Positions 53,185 through 63,037 of a DNA stretch of 64,000 bases are shown one piece after another. The stretch comes from Onchocerca lupi (lineage: Eukaryota; Nematoda; Chromadorea; Rhabditida; Onchocercidae). The notes under the pieces are model-generated. The model ran no database searches. It worked only from the letters and a program-made list of their open reading frames with translations, and was not told the origin of the DNA. Location of the stretch: contig JAOVVO010000003.1 of the NCBI GenBank assembly GCA_028564675.1, positions 372,001 through 436,000 on the forward strand. Direction: 5' to 3'. Every line of letters starts with the position of its first letter. Within the stretch, counting starts at the first letter, position 1. Both the position numbers and the translations under genes were made by a program.

Positions 53185-55783
53185 AGCAACCTTATAGCTG
53201 AAACAAAAGTAAAATGCAACATCTTAAGAGCAACTTTTTTTTAATATGCTCAACATATGTGTTAATCAAAACTTAATGTAGAGGTTAAATATTCTTTGCT
53301 TGTTAGCTGTATTATAATCTGGCTGCCTATTTTGTTGGAAGTGAGACTTGTCATGATAGAATAATAAATTAAGAACGAAAAACTCTTATAGAGTACTTTA
53401 ATAAGTGTTGAAATATTAAAGTAATTATTGACAATAACATAGGTTTATAATCAGTAAGTAAAGTTACTTAGATAAGTCCAGACATTTTATATGGATTTTA
53501 AGCTTTTCATGAAATTAGTTTAGTATTATAAACATAGTATAAATTATGCAAACTTCAAAATCAGGTGATACTGAACAATTAAGCTCCATCTCAGTAGATA
53601 CCGGTAAATGCAAGATGAAAAATATGACAATGAATTTGAGATGATTGAAGATTATGAATTTATAAATACTATAACCTAAATAAAATCATCCTTTACTTGT
53701 CTAAGATTATTTATTATAATAACCAATCCGAATAGTATTATTCATTTTATTTAGTGGTGAAAAGTGTGCTAATTTTGTTTTTGTGAAAGATAAGAAACAT
53801 AGTAGCCATAGCTTATTGCTGTCTCTATTATAAGGAGTTATTAATTATATAATAACGATATAGGTGCATTTTTACTATTCATAACTTTCATCCGATGATG
53901 GAAGAATTCATTGTAATTTCTATAACTCACTTATAGATTTGCGGTCTAATTTCTTCATAACATCTTTAAATCTCATGCTGAAGAATAAGGGGTCAAAAAT
54001 TAAAGATTTTAAAATCTTGCAGGTTATAGTATGGGGAGAGCATTGCTAAAAATAGCTGTTTTATATCTCAATGAAACCGAAGATGCTAAAGATGCTTATG
54101 TTGCAATTTTGTCAATTCGATGGTTCTCGACTTCGCTGCTAGTGAATTTCATAATGACGTTCTTCTCAAGAACAAACTATTAGAGGTAACTCAACACAGA
54201 CAAGATCCAGTGCTAGTAAAGTAAATACTTGGTTTACTTGATCATGCTTATATAAGGTATGTAGTTAAGAAATTAATCTAGAATTAGAAGAATATTCTAC
54301 TCATAAAATAGATAATGGCCATTATAGAGCTATTAAGATAATGCACGAGAGTGATTCTTAATCAAATAAAGTAGTGGCCGTTTATCTGCTTACTAACTTC
54401 TGGAAATGCTAGGTAAAATTAACTGTGCAGCTTTAGGTAATGCTTAATATTATGCTATTAATTTAGTGGGATATGCTTTTGATTAATCAAATTTCTCTGA
54501 AAAAGTAAAAAGTAAGCACAAAAATTCCTTTCAAACTAGACAAGCAGAAGATAAACTTAAAAATCTAGACGGTAAGTAAGAGTTGAGTCACATAGAAGTT
54601 ACCTGTTATGGAGGCTAAAATTAACATTTAAATATATGACTAAAATAACTCTTCAGGGATGACATGGAAAGTTAAGTTTTCATATCCTATGAAGGTAAAG
54701 CTCATTGTTTGCTTCTGTTGTGTATATGTTTAGCACAAGTTAGAAAATTGCACTATCTATTGTCTCAAGTTAAATAGGCATAGGTTTTTCATGGAATTTA
54801 GGCTACTGGAGGGAAAAATTTTGTTTAGGTCACTGTTCTCTATGGAAAAATTTCTAGCATTACCAATGCTATAAGTGCTATATTATTGTGCATTGTAATA
54901 TGCTCTCTAAAAATGTGCATGCTGTTCCATTAATTTCTTTACCAGACCTTTTCCTATAATCTGGAATGCACCAGATCAGTATAAGTTGAGCCATAGACAA
55001 TAATATCGTTGCAACCTGCGATAATTTGTTTGCTGTCTTTGTGAACAAAAAAAGTGAAAGGTTATATGCACTTTTATTAACTCTTTTTATTACTTATTTA
55101 AGTAAGTATCCAATACCTCTATTATTTGTGGGATAGAATGTGTTCAATTTTCACGTTTAGTTTCTCTATTCAAAGCACTTTAATTAAATAAACGTATGAA
55201 ATCTTTCAGGGTTCATAAACTCGATATAATAAATCCTCTTGATACAGAGAGCTGCATGCTTTATATATGACAACTTTTTAAGTTGTCCATAATAAGTGGG
55301 TCATCATTTAGCGATCATAGCAAGAAGTTTCCTTTTATTTTCTCTATTATTAAAACTATGTATTACTGTGAACAGAAAGGATAGCAATTACATAAACAGG
55401 AATACCATCTTTATATCTAATGAACGATTTTCTTGTTGATTAAGTAGTAAGTTCCATAAATTTACTGTAAAAATATAGTACATTCTTTACTTTCAATAAT
55501 GAGGCTATGCTTCAGCAATTTTCTGCTTAATGCTTTTGATATAATTGATTGGCTACTAACTCACCATGCAGAAAGCCAACCTTTAAACTCTTTTACGACA
55601 CACTCTTAAGCTTTTTCTGTGTGACAATCACCATATAAATAATGTGAAAAACATTGATGCTGAGTCTATGTTAATTACTATAAGATCCTGGTCTGTTTTA
55701 CACTAAGACCTATAGCTTTAGGTAGGTATTTTAAGCAATTAAAAGTGTTTGGTCAACTTCCTTCAGCATATTCTTTTATATAG
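53185..55783. other. Long decayed spacer
   Basis: 2.6 kb with no intact gene. Coding-like fragments appear around 54031-54620 (listed separately). On the minus strand just downstream of ccmC (55500-55780) short coding-like pieces such as KYLPKAIGLSVKQ appear but break within a few codons. No mobile element, tRNA or rRNA seen. Confidence 0.5.
54031..54620 (+). pseudogene. Probable gene remnant, unrecognised
   Basis: Coding-like pieces shift frame repeatedly: GRALLKIAVLYLNETEDAKD from 54031, DFAASEFHNDVLLKNKLLEV near 54140, ELEEYSTHKIDNGHYRAIKI near 54290 and LVGYAFD then KHKNSFQTRQAEDKLKNLDG up to about 54580. They look like one eroded protein gene, but I cannot name the family. Confidence 0.35.
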
Positions 55784-56515
55784 TTACAAAATAATCTGGT
55801 ACTGCATATTAATTTTTCTCTTTATTTTATACAAATTAATCAAATAGTGTGAATACAGTATCCATACGACCAAAAAAAATGTTGCATAAAACATAAACAT
55901 CACAATCAACGGCAACAGTAGTGAACCTTCTATTGCTATTCCACCACTTTTGAAAATGCTTGTTGGCTGATGGAGAGTAGCCCACAAGTTCACAGAAAAT
56001 TTTACTATAGGAATATTTATAGTACTAAAGATGGCGAATACTGCTGCTGATTTTTCAGCTCTTTTTTCATTATCAAAAACACTCCATAGTGAAAGGTACC
56101 CAATATATAGAAAAAATAAGATTAACATTGAAGTAAGCCTTGCGTCCCATACCCACCAAGTACCCCAGGTTCCTTTTCCCCAGATACTACCTGTGATTAA
56201 GCATATTGCAGAAAAGACTGTTCCTGCGGGAGCAGCAGCATGTGCTAAAACACTAGCGATGCTATTGTTCCATACTAAATAGATGAAGCTTAGCAATGCA
56301 ACGAGTCCATATATTCCAAGAGAAAGCCATGCGGAAGGTACATGAAGGTACATAATTCGTACAATTTCTCCTTGTTTATAATCCTCTGGAGAGAAGATTA
56401 AAGCTAAAAATGCTCCAACTAAAAAACACGTGAAACACATAATCTCAAGCCAAGGTAGAGCTTTCTTAGAGAAATAAGAAAAATTTGTAAGCTTTAATAA
56501 AAACACTTGTTTCAA
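55784..56515 (-). CDS. ccmC: Heme exporter / cytochrome c maturation protein CcmC
   Basis: 243 residues with six membrane helices. The tryptophan-rich heme-handling motif WGTWWVWDARLTSMLILFF and the flanking histidines (MYLHVPSAWLS and VLAHAAAPAG) are intact. CcmC passes heme to CcmE. It is separate from ccmD/ccmE at 43.5-44.0 kb, as ccm genes are scattered in Rickettsiales. It is followed by decayed DNA. Confidence 0.95.
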   Translation of the reverse strand: MKQVFLLKLTNFSYFSKKALPWLEIMCFTCFLVGAFLALIFSPEDYKQGEIVRIMYLHVPSAWLSLGIYGLVALLSFIYLVWNNSIASVLAHAAAPAGTVFSAICLITGSIWGKGTWGTWWVWDARLTSMLILFFLYIGYLSLWSVFDNEKRAEKSAAVFAIFSTINIPIVKFSVNLWATLHQPTSIFKSGGIAIEGSLLLPLIVMFMFYATFFLVVWILYSHYLINLYKIKRKINMQYQIIL

Positions 56516-56662
56516 TAATAATTATATTAAAAATTTATCAATTAGTTTAAGCTTTATCAACAAGATAGTTTTCCTCTATTTATGTAAACTAATAAATTAA
56601 CACAGTTTTAGTAGCAAGTTGTTTAAATCTGTACTATTATTTAGTATAATGCTATGTAAATA

Positions 56663-57484
56663 ATGGCTCCTAAAAAGAAGCTTAATCTATATTTAGTATC
56701 AGATTCAAGTGGTGAAACTGTTATATCAGTTGCAAAATCAGCTTTAAAGCACTTTCGTTCTGTAGAAACTATTGAATATGTTTGGTCTTTTGTGAAAGAA
56801 GAAGAACAAATCGATAAAATTTTGGAGGGAGTCAATAAGAAAAATGATGAATGCCACTTTGTTATATGCACTATTACTGATGATAAACTAAGAAAATATT
56901 TAAAAGATAATTGTATAAAATTAGCAATTCCTTATAGAGCAATACTGTCACATATTATTAGAGAAATTTCCTCATATCTTGAAATTGGAAAAGAAGAGAA
57001 ACTTGACTTACATACTGAAATAAATAATGAGTATTTTCAGCGTATTGAAGTAATAAACTACACTATTAACCATGATGATGGGCAAAATATTCAAGACATC
57101 AATAAAGCAGACATAATCTTGGTTGGAGTTTCGCGTACATCAAAATCTCCTACTAGCATATATTTAGCTTATCGAGGCTATAGGGTTGCAAATATTCCTT
57201 TTGTTAGCGAGGTGCCTTTTTATGTCGACTTAACAAAATTAGAGAATAAGCTGATAATAGGATTAACAATAGACGTAAATAGGCTAGTAGAAATACGTAA
57301 AAATAGACTTACTTCAATCAATAACGAAGGTAATAATATATATGCTGATCCCAAGAAAGTAGAAAAGGAAATTAAAAAAGCAGAGGAATTTTTCAAACAA
57401 AATAACTGGCTAATTATTGATGTTACGCAAAAGTCAATTGAAGAAGTATCAGCAACAATCATACAGCATTTTAATAAAATGTGA
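56663..57484 (+). CDS. Pyruvate, phosphate dikinase regulatory protein (kinase/phosphorylase)
   Basis: 273 residues, DUF299 family. The N-terminal LYLVSDSSGETVISVAKSAL and the P-loop-like GVSRTSKSP (155-163) followed by TSIYLAYRGYRVANIPFV are diagnostic. It switches PPDK by phosphorylation and dephosphorylation. Wolbachia uses PPDK instead of pyruvate kinase, so this protein would steer carbon between glycolysis and gluconeogenesis. It stands alone, divergent from ccmC. Confidence 0.94.
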   Translation: MAPKKKLNLYLVSDSSGETVISVAKSALKHFRSVETIEYVWSFVKEEEQIDKILEGVNKKNDECHFVICTITDDKLRKYLKDNCIKLAIPYRAILSHIIREISSYLEIGKEEKLDLHTEINNEYFQRIEVINYTINHDDGQNIQDINKADIILVGVSRTSKSPTSIYLAYRGYRVANIPFVSEVPFYVDLTKLENKLIIGLTIDVNRLVEIRKNRLTSINNEGNNIYADPKKVEKEIKKAEEFFKQNNWLIIDVTQKSIEEVSATIIQHFNKM

Positions 57485-57558
57485 GGAATTTATTAATTGA
57501 CTAATTTCTTGTAGGAATCCACAATGTAAGGTAAGCTATTTTAGTTCTTGTTATAGAT

Positions 57559-57687
57559 ATGAAAGTTAAAGGTTCACTAAAATCTCATCGCAGCAGGGAC
57601 AAAAACTGTAAAGTTGTGAGAAGAGGTAGTAAAGTTTACATTATAAATAAAGTAAAGCCAAGATGCAAAGCTCGCCAAGGTTCTTAA
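57559..57687 (+). CDS. rpmJ: 50S ribosomal protein L36
   Basis: 42 residues: MKVKGSLKSHRSRDKNCKVV then RRGSKVYIINKVKPRCKARQ and G. This is the typical alpha-proteobacterial L36, with only two of the zinc-ribbon cysteines. The gene is too short for simple ORF cut-offs. It begins 74 bases after the PPDK regulator. Confidence 0.95.
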   Translation: MKVKGSLKSHRSRDKNCKVVRRGSKVYIINKVKPRCKARQGS

Positions 57688-57866
57688 ATATGCTGTTTTG
57701 AAACAAGGTGGTAATTTACAATAACCACAGGTACAATGTGACAGGTCTGTATGTTCTAATGTAAATGTCTACTCTGCAATAAAGTGGCTAAGTTGCAGCA
57801 GATGTATTTAGTTTTTTGTTTATTTTCTCGTGTTACACGTTTTTTAGTTTATTATATGTAATAAGC

Positions 57867-58150
57867 ATGGTAGTTATTTCTAGAAATAAAAAAGTTGCTG
57901 TGTTTAGGTACAAGTTTTGCTAATTTTTTCTTTTTACTATATTTCAGTATCGGTACAATCATAGGTAAACGTGGCTTATTAACATTAATGGACTTTTTAA
58001 AAAAATACAATAAGCTTTTGCTTAAGAATATTTCTTTTAAAAAGGAAAAGTTAAGTAATGAAGTATTCGGCTTATATGAAAAAGCTCAGAGATTTGGATT
58101 TGTTTAATGAACAGGTAAAAAATACTTTAATCCAAGTAAAAACATTATAA
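57867..58150 (+). pseudogene. ftsB: Septum formation initiator FtsB/DivIC, two frameshifts
   Basis: Three frames join into a normal small FtsB. Frame one (from the ATG at 57867) gives a basic N-terminus VVISRNKKVAVFRYKF. A second frame gives the membrane helix and heptad region (NFFFLLYFSIGTIIGKRGLL, then KEKLSNEVFGLYEK). After a GAAAAAG run at 58078-58084 a third frame gives LRDLDLFNEQVKNTLIQVKT to a TAA at 58148-58150. The GKRGLL and LDLFNEQ features are the family marks. FtsB bridges FtsQ and FtsL at the division site. Whether any product is made is unknown; sequencing error is possible in the A-run. Confidence 0.65.
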
Positions 58151-58155
58151 ATGAG

Positions 58156-58806
58156 GTGAGAGTGAAAGGTATTTTATTGGTGCTTTTAATACAGAGTACG
58201 TTTGGATTGTCATTATTTGCAGCTGATCCTGTTCTGATTAATTGTATTAAAACGCCAGAAATTTATAGTCTTGACCCACAACCAAGAAACTTTAACTTTT
58301 CAAATAACTTAAGAAGGAAACCCGGTTCTTCAGTTAGTGCAACAGGAGAATTAATAAATATAGTTGGTAGAATTACTGATATAAACTGTCTACCAATACA
58401 AAATGCTGTGGTTTCTATATGGCATGCAAATTCACACGGCGTGAGTCATTATGATGAAGATATAGAAGAAGATAAACTTGATCTAAATTTTGCTGAGTCA
58501 GGAAAATTTATAGTAAATAACCTTGGCTATTATAGTTTTATTACAATATCACCTGGTAAATCTGGTGATAGAGCTCCACATGTTAACTTTTTGGTTCAGC
58601 ATCCAGATTTTCCAGAATTTACAACACAAATGTTTTTTGCTGACTATTATTGCAACAATTATGTTGATTCTGTTCTTAGTGATTTTATTGATAGTGGACT
58701 TGCGAACCTTTTAATAGCATCATTTGTTTATAATGACCAAGCCATTAAAACTTACACGTTTAATATTACTTTAGGTGGATATAATAGGTTTTCTGGTAAA
58801 AGATAA
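58156..58806 (+). CDS. Exported intradiol-dioxygenase-fold protein, likely without metal site
   Basis: 216 residues from a GTG at 58156; a GTG at 58162 after GAGGTGAG is equally possible. A signal peptide ends near FAAD (residue 23). The body has the intradiol ring-cleavage dioxygenase (protocatechuate 3,4-dioxygenase) pattern: INIVGRITDINCLPIQNAVV, SIWHANSHG, LGYYSFITISPG and APHVNFLVQHPDFPEFTTQM, read in parts. In known enzymes the iron is held by two Tyr and two His; here PHVN replaces the P.H.H pair and the Tyr after AN..G is missing. It begins 5 bases after the ftsB remnant. Confidence 0.75.
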   Translation: MRVKGILLVLLIQSTFGLSLFAADPVLINCIKTPEIYSLDPQPRNFNFSNNLRRKPGSSVSATGELINIVGRITDINCLPIQNAVVSIWHANSHGVSHYDEDIEEDKLDLNFAESGKFIVNNLGYYSFITISPGKSGDRAPHVNFLVQHPDFPEFTTQMFFADYYCNNYVDSVLSDFIDSGLANLLIASFVYNDQAIKTYTFNITLGGYNRFSGKR

Positions 58807-58867
58807 GACTTGTATTTTTTAGTTATTTTGGTAAATATTATCCTGGTTAAGTATGGAGCTGTAAACA

Positions 58868-60328
58868 ATGAAGATAATAATTTCTAGAATTCCACCTGAT
58901 TTAAAAACAATAGTTACAGGTTTATTTGAAGGTAACGAAGTTATGAGTAGTAATTATAGTGTTTTGCAAGAAAAGTGGATTATAGACAGTATAAAACAAT
59001 TTAGTGACTTCAATGGAGACTTTGGTGAGTTTTTCTCTGTTACTTCATCAGAGGGGAGAAATATTATAGTTATTGGGCTTGGTAAGAGAGGTGAATGGGA
59101 TGAAAATAAAGAATTAAATATTGGTGGCAAGATATATTGTGAATTAAGCAAATTAAAAATTAAGCAAGCGGTGATTTCAATTGAAGGTAATGCAGCAAAT
59201 ATCGCATACGGTGCACTTTTACGTAGCTTTAAGTTTGATAAGTATAGAACTAAAAAGGATGAAAAAATTATAGAAGTAGAAAAGATCACAGTGTTAGTAA
59301 AAAATGAGCAATTAAGTAGTGCTGAAAAAGCGTTTGAACGTCTAAGACAAGAAGGTAAAGGTATATTTCTTGCGCGTTCTTTTATCACTGAGCCACCTAA
59401 CGTTCTATATCCAGAGTCTTATGCTGACCGTATAAAAGCCGAACTTACTAAGCTTAGCCTTGAGGTTGAAGTACTTGGTAAAAAGCAGATAGAAGAGAAA
59501 AAAATGAAAGCATTGCTTGGAGTAGCGCAAGGAAGTAGTAAGGAAGCAAAATTAGTAGTGATAAAATGGAATGGAGCTTCTGAACAAAAACCGATAGCTT
59601 TTGTGGGTAAAGGTATAACATTTGATACCGGTGGAATATCACTTAAATCTTCACGCGGTATGGAGTCAATGAAATATGATATGGCAGGTTCTGCTGCTGT
59701 AGTTGGGGTAATGTATGCTCTAGCAGGACGAAAAGCAAAAGTAAATGCAATTGGTGTAGTTGCTCTTGCAGAGAATTCAGTAGGTGGTAATGCCCAAAGG
59801 CCAAGCGATGTAGTCACTTCAATGTCTGGTCAGACAATAGAAGTGTTAAATACTGATGCAGAAGGAAGGCTCATGCTTGCGGATGCTTTATGGTATACAC
59901 AAGACAGGTTTTCGCCAAAGTTCATGATTGATATTGCAACTTTAACTGGTGCTATAGTAGTCGCACTTGGGAATAACGAGTATGCTGGTCTTTTTTCCAA
60001 TAATGATGAATTAGCAAATTATCTTATTAATGCAGGAAATGAAGTAAATGAAAAATTATGGCGTTTTCCTATGAACGAGACTTATAATAAAATCATTGAT
60101 TCACCGATTGCTGATATGCAAAACATAGCTCCTACAGGTTTTGGTGGGGATAGCATAATAGCTGCGCAGTTTTTACAGCGTTTTGTGAATGAAACTTGCT
60201 GGGCACATTTAGACATTGCAGGAACTGCTTGGCATGAAAAAGGCACTGACATTTCTCCAAGAGGGGCAGTGGGTTTTGGTGTGAGGTTGCTCAATAAATT
60301 GGTTGAGAAGTACTACGAAGTAAGTTAA
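58868..60328 (+). CDS. pepA: Leucyl aminopeptidase (cytosol aminopeptidase)
   Basis: 486 residues. The M17 signature NTDAEGRLMLADAL and the metal-binding GKGITFDTGGISLK and YDMAGSAAVVGVM are intact. It removes N-terminal leucine and other residues in the cytoplasm and in some bacteria also binds DNA. ATG at 58868 follows a weak ribosome site. It converges with rho. Confidence 0.96.
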   Translation: MKIIISRIPPDLKTIVTGLFEGNEVMSSNYSVLQEKWIIDSIKQFSDFNGDFGEFFSVTSSEGRNIIVIGLGKRGEWDENKELNIGGKIYCELSKLKIKQAVISIEGNAANIAYGALLRSFKFDKYRTKKDEKIIEVEKITVLVKNEQLSSAEKAFERLRQEGKGIFLARSFITEPPNVLYPESYADRIKAELTKLSLEVEVLGKKQIEEKKMKALLGVAQGSSKEAKLVVIKWNGASEQKPIAFVGKGITFDTGGISLKSSRGMESMKYDMAGSAAVVGVMYALAGRKAKVNAIGVVALAENSVGGNAQRPSDVVTSMSGQTIEVLNTDAEGRLMLADALWYTQDRFSPKFMIDIATLTGAIVVALGNNEYAGLFSNNDELANYLINAGNEVNEKLWRFPMNETYNKIIDSPIADMQNIAPTGFGGDSIIAAQFLQRFVNETCWAHLDIAGTAWHEKGTDISPRGAVGFGVRLLNKLVEKYYEVS

Positions 60329-60490
60329 TTAACAACTTTGGGCACTGAAAATTTAGGAAGGCTAAATTCCTGGTGTTATTTGTTCATTAGTATCGTTTTT
60401 TAGCGGTGGCAAAATAAAGTAGATAAGGTGACCTAAAAAGGTACTTATAGAATAGCCTATTATATAACCAATTTTTTAGAATTCCTATCA

Positions 60491-61906
60491 CTAATTATTC
60501 ATGGAATTAAAAAAATCAGCGTTACTTTTTGTTAAAAGTAGTTTGTCACGCAAGAACTCCATTGCTTCAACTGACCCCATAGGATTAAGTATTCTACGCA
60601 GCACCCATATTTTATTTAATATAGCTTTATCAATTAATAGCTCTTCCTTCCTAGTTCCAGATTTTGTGATATCGATAGCTGGGAATATTCTCTTATCTGC
60701 AAGTTTTCTATCGAGAATAATTTCAGCATTACCTGTACCTTTAAACTCTTCGAAAATAACTTCATCCATTTTTGAGCCAGTTTCTATAAGAGCGGTAGCA
60801 ATGATTGTTAAAGAACCGCCATTTTCAATATTGCGAGCTGCTCCAAAAAAGCGCTTCGGCCTTTGTAGCGCGTTTGAGTCTACACCACCAGTAAGAACCT
60901 TACCGGATGAAGGAATAACTGCATTATAGGCTCGTGCAAGGCGGGTTATGGAGTCAAGCAAAATTACAACATTCTTTTTATGTTCAACCATTCTTTTGGC
61001 TTTTTCTATTACTATTTCAGCGAGTTGTACATGCCGGTAGGCAGGTTCATCAAATGTAGAGCTTACTACCTCACCTTTTACAGAGCGCATCATATCTGTC
61101 ACTTCCTCAGGTCTTTCATCTATAAGTAATACTATCAATTCTATCTCAGGATGATTTGTGGCTATAGAATGAGCCATTTGCTGAAGCAATATTGTTTTTC
61201 CTGTACGAGGTGGAGCAACTATTAACGCCCTTTGTCCTTTTCCAAGGGGTGCAACTATGTCAACAGCACGCATATTTATATTTTTTTTATTATCTTCACT
61301 AATGTTGTTTTCAAGAATTAAACTCTCTTCAGGGTAAAGGGGAAGCAAATTATCAAAGTGGACGTACTTTCTTAGTTCATTTATCTCAGTAGAGTTTATG
61401 CTTTGAACCTTGGTTAGAGTAAAATATCTTTCTTTATCACCGGGTGGCCTTATTTCTCCGCATACCATATCTCCAGTACGCAAGTTGAACTTTTTTATTT
61501 GTCCATTAGAAATATAAATATCATCAGTACTTGTAGCATAATTTGCACTTGCTGAGCGCAAAAAGCCGAAACCATCAGGTAATATTTCCACTACCCCGCT
61601 TCCTGTAGTAACTCCTCCTTCTTCGCTCATTTTTTTCATTAAACTGAATATCATTTCTTGCTTCAGCATTCTGCCATTACTTTTACCATTAGTTGATATT
61701 TTTCTTTCTTCGGCTAAACCCAATAGTTCTTCTGCTGTTTTTTTTCTCAGTTCACTTAAATCTAGTGTTTTTCTGTTTTCTTTCACATTTCCATTTGTTG
61801 TTTGCTTTACCATGTCATTATTAGGAATTTGTTCACTTTTTTTTACTGGTTCTGGTTCAGCTGCAACCTTTTCCTTTGCTAAAACATCTTCATTGATTGT
61901 TACCAT
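60491..61906 (-). CDS. rho: Transcription termination factor Rho
   Basis: 471 residues. The N-terminal domain (49-95, DLSELRKKTAEELLGLAEE) is preceded by a poorly conserved charged extension of about 48 residues. The RNA-binding cold-shock-like domain has LPDGFGFLRSASANYATSTDD, read in two parts. Walker A is APPRTGKT (231-238), and VILLDSITRLARAYN with GGSLTIIATALIETGSKMDE complete the ATPase. It ends RNA synthesis at untranslated transcripts. A promoter lies about 135 bases upstream. Confidence 0.97.
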   Translation of the reverse strand: MVTINEDVLAKEKVAAEPEPVKKSEQIPNNDMVKQTTNGNVKENRKTLDLSELRKKTAEELLGLAEERKISTNGKSNGRMLKQEMIFSLMKKMSEEGGVTTGSGVVEILPDGFGFLRSASANYATSTDDIYISNGQIKKFNLRTGDMVCGEIRPPGDKERYFTLTKVQSINSTEINELRKYVHFDNLLPLYPEESLILENNISEDNKKNINMRAVDIVAPLGKGQRALIVAPPRTGKTILLQQMAHSIATNHPEIELIVLLIDERPEEVTDMMRSVKGEVVSSTFDEPAYRHVQLAEIVIEKAKRMVEHKKNVVILLDSITRLARAYNAVIPSSGKVLTGGVDSNALQRPKRFFGAARNIENGGSLTIIATALIETGSKMDEVIFEEFKGTGNAEIILDRKLADKRIFPAIDITKSGTRKEELLIDKAILNKIWVLRRILNPMGSVEAMEFLRDKLLLTKSNADFFNSMNN

Positions 61907-62039
61907 ATACCATAATCCTCCAAAAATTTTAATTGATGCTTACTAACTTAAAATGCGATACAAGATAATAAAATTAAGCTTAGTTAGCCTTTAGGAAGTA
62001 CCAAACTCAATTGCCATGAAGTTACATACTTTAGCTAGC

Positions 62040-62067
62040 ATTATACCAATATGTATTAACAAGTCAA
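62040..62067 (-). promoter_or_regulatory. Putative rho promoter
   Basis: Minus-strand TTGACT (62067-62062), 16-base spacer and a perfect TATAAT (62045-62040). The resulting leader before the rho ATG at 61906 would be about 127 bases, long enough for the attenuation-type autoregulation known for rho in other bacteria. Confidence 0.7.
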
Positions 62068-62120
62068 GTTAATTCGATGTTAACAAGGTATAAAAATAAA
62101 TAAGCAATTTAAAGAGTGCT

Positions 62121-62732
62121 TCAATAATTTTCTTTTATATTTTTTAACCTTTCTCTTCTCTCTTCTTTTACTTTCGCTTTTTCTATTTCTGCCTCTAAAT
62201 TTTCTTGGCTACATAAGCCAAGCAGAACAGGATCTTGAGGTTTTATATTTTGCATATTATAATGAGATCCATTTTTTACCTGTTCTACTGTGTGATTTGT
62301 TGTACTAATTAATTTAGCTATAACATTATTATCCAAAATAGGAAATTTTCTTATTAAGTAATAAATTGCATCAGGTTTATCTTTACGTCTCACTACAGAG
62401 TTAAGCCCAAAAATGTTACCAATTGGTTTATTTCTTCTCTTTTTAAAGCTTTTTGTGACTAAGTTTGGAATACGATCCAAATTTTTTTTACAGTCATCAA
62501 TTTCTTTTTCAGTTATTATTCCAGAGATAATAGGATTAAATCTTTCAGCATTTATTTTTTCATCAGCTATATCTTGCACTTCTTCAAGAGTTAACTCACA
62601 ACATTGAGCTATCTGGCTAAAAGTTAAAGCGGTGTTATCCACTAACCAAGCAGCAATTTGTATAAGAAGCTGTTTACTTTTATTATTATTGCTTTTAGAA
62701 AGTTCTGATGACATCAGGAAAACATCTACCAT
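62121..62732 (-). CDS. trcR: DUF1013 protein, cell-cycle transcriptional regulator TrcR
   Basis: 203 residues. The N-terminal AAWLVDNTALTFSQIAQCCE helix-turn-helix, the central RRKDKPDAIYYLIRKFPIL and HYNMQNIKPQDPVLLGLCSQ are the marks of the alpha-proteobacterial DUF1013 family, annotated as TrcR. It is linked to cell-cycle control in Caulobacter-type bacteria. The C-terminus is a charged helix (KAKVKEERRERLKN). It lies upstream of rho with a 214-base gap holding the rho promoter. Confidence 0.88.
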   Translation of the reverse strand: MVDVFLMSSELSKSNNNKSKQLLIQIAAWLVDNTALTFSQIAQCCELTLEEVQDIADEKINAERFNPIISGIITEKEIDDCKKNLDRIPNLVTKSFKKRRNKPIGNIFGLNSVVRRKDKPDAIYYLIRKFPILDNNVIAKLISTTNHTVEQVKNGSHYNMQNIKPQDPVLLGLCSQENLEAEIEKAKVKEERRERLKNIKENY

Positions 62733-63037
62733 TTATAAAATATTCTTTGTTGTCATATAGAGCTAAAATATAAGCTATTAAAATTAAAAAAGCATTAATT
62801 TTGCCACTTAATAATTTCTTAATTTACAATCCTTTGATTTGATCAAGTAATTAGCTCTCTTTTAAGAGACCTGAAAGAATATTAACTTTCTTCGGATGCA
62901 ATTGCTTGACTTAAATGCATATTTCAATTCGAGAAAAAATTGAATTTTTTAAACCTAATATATTATAATACAATATATTATTAATTAATAAATTTACAAG
63001 AACCAAATTCCTATTATAATTAACACTAATTAACTTT
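62733..63037. other. Divergent spacer between trcR and ppiD
   Basis: AT-rich region that must hold the promoters of both genes. It contains an inverted repeat TAATATATT (62956-62964) and AATATATTA (62972-62980), of low information because of base composition. No gene seen. Confidence 0.4.

Noticed and set aside
60330..60490. Minus-strand stretch after rho reading GYIIGYSISTFLGHLIYFIL
   Set aside because: Looks like a membrane helix but has no start codon after the preceding stop; perhaps a remnant, too short to call.
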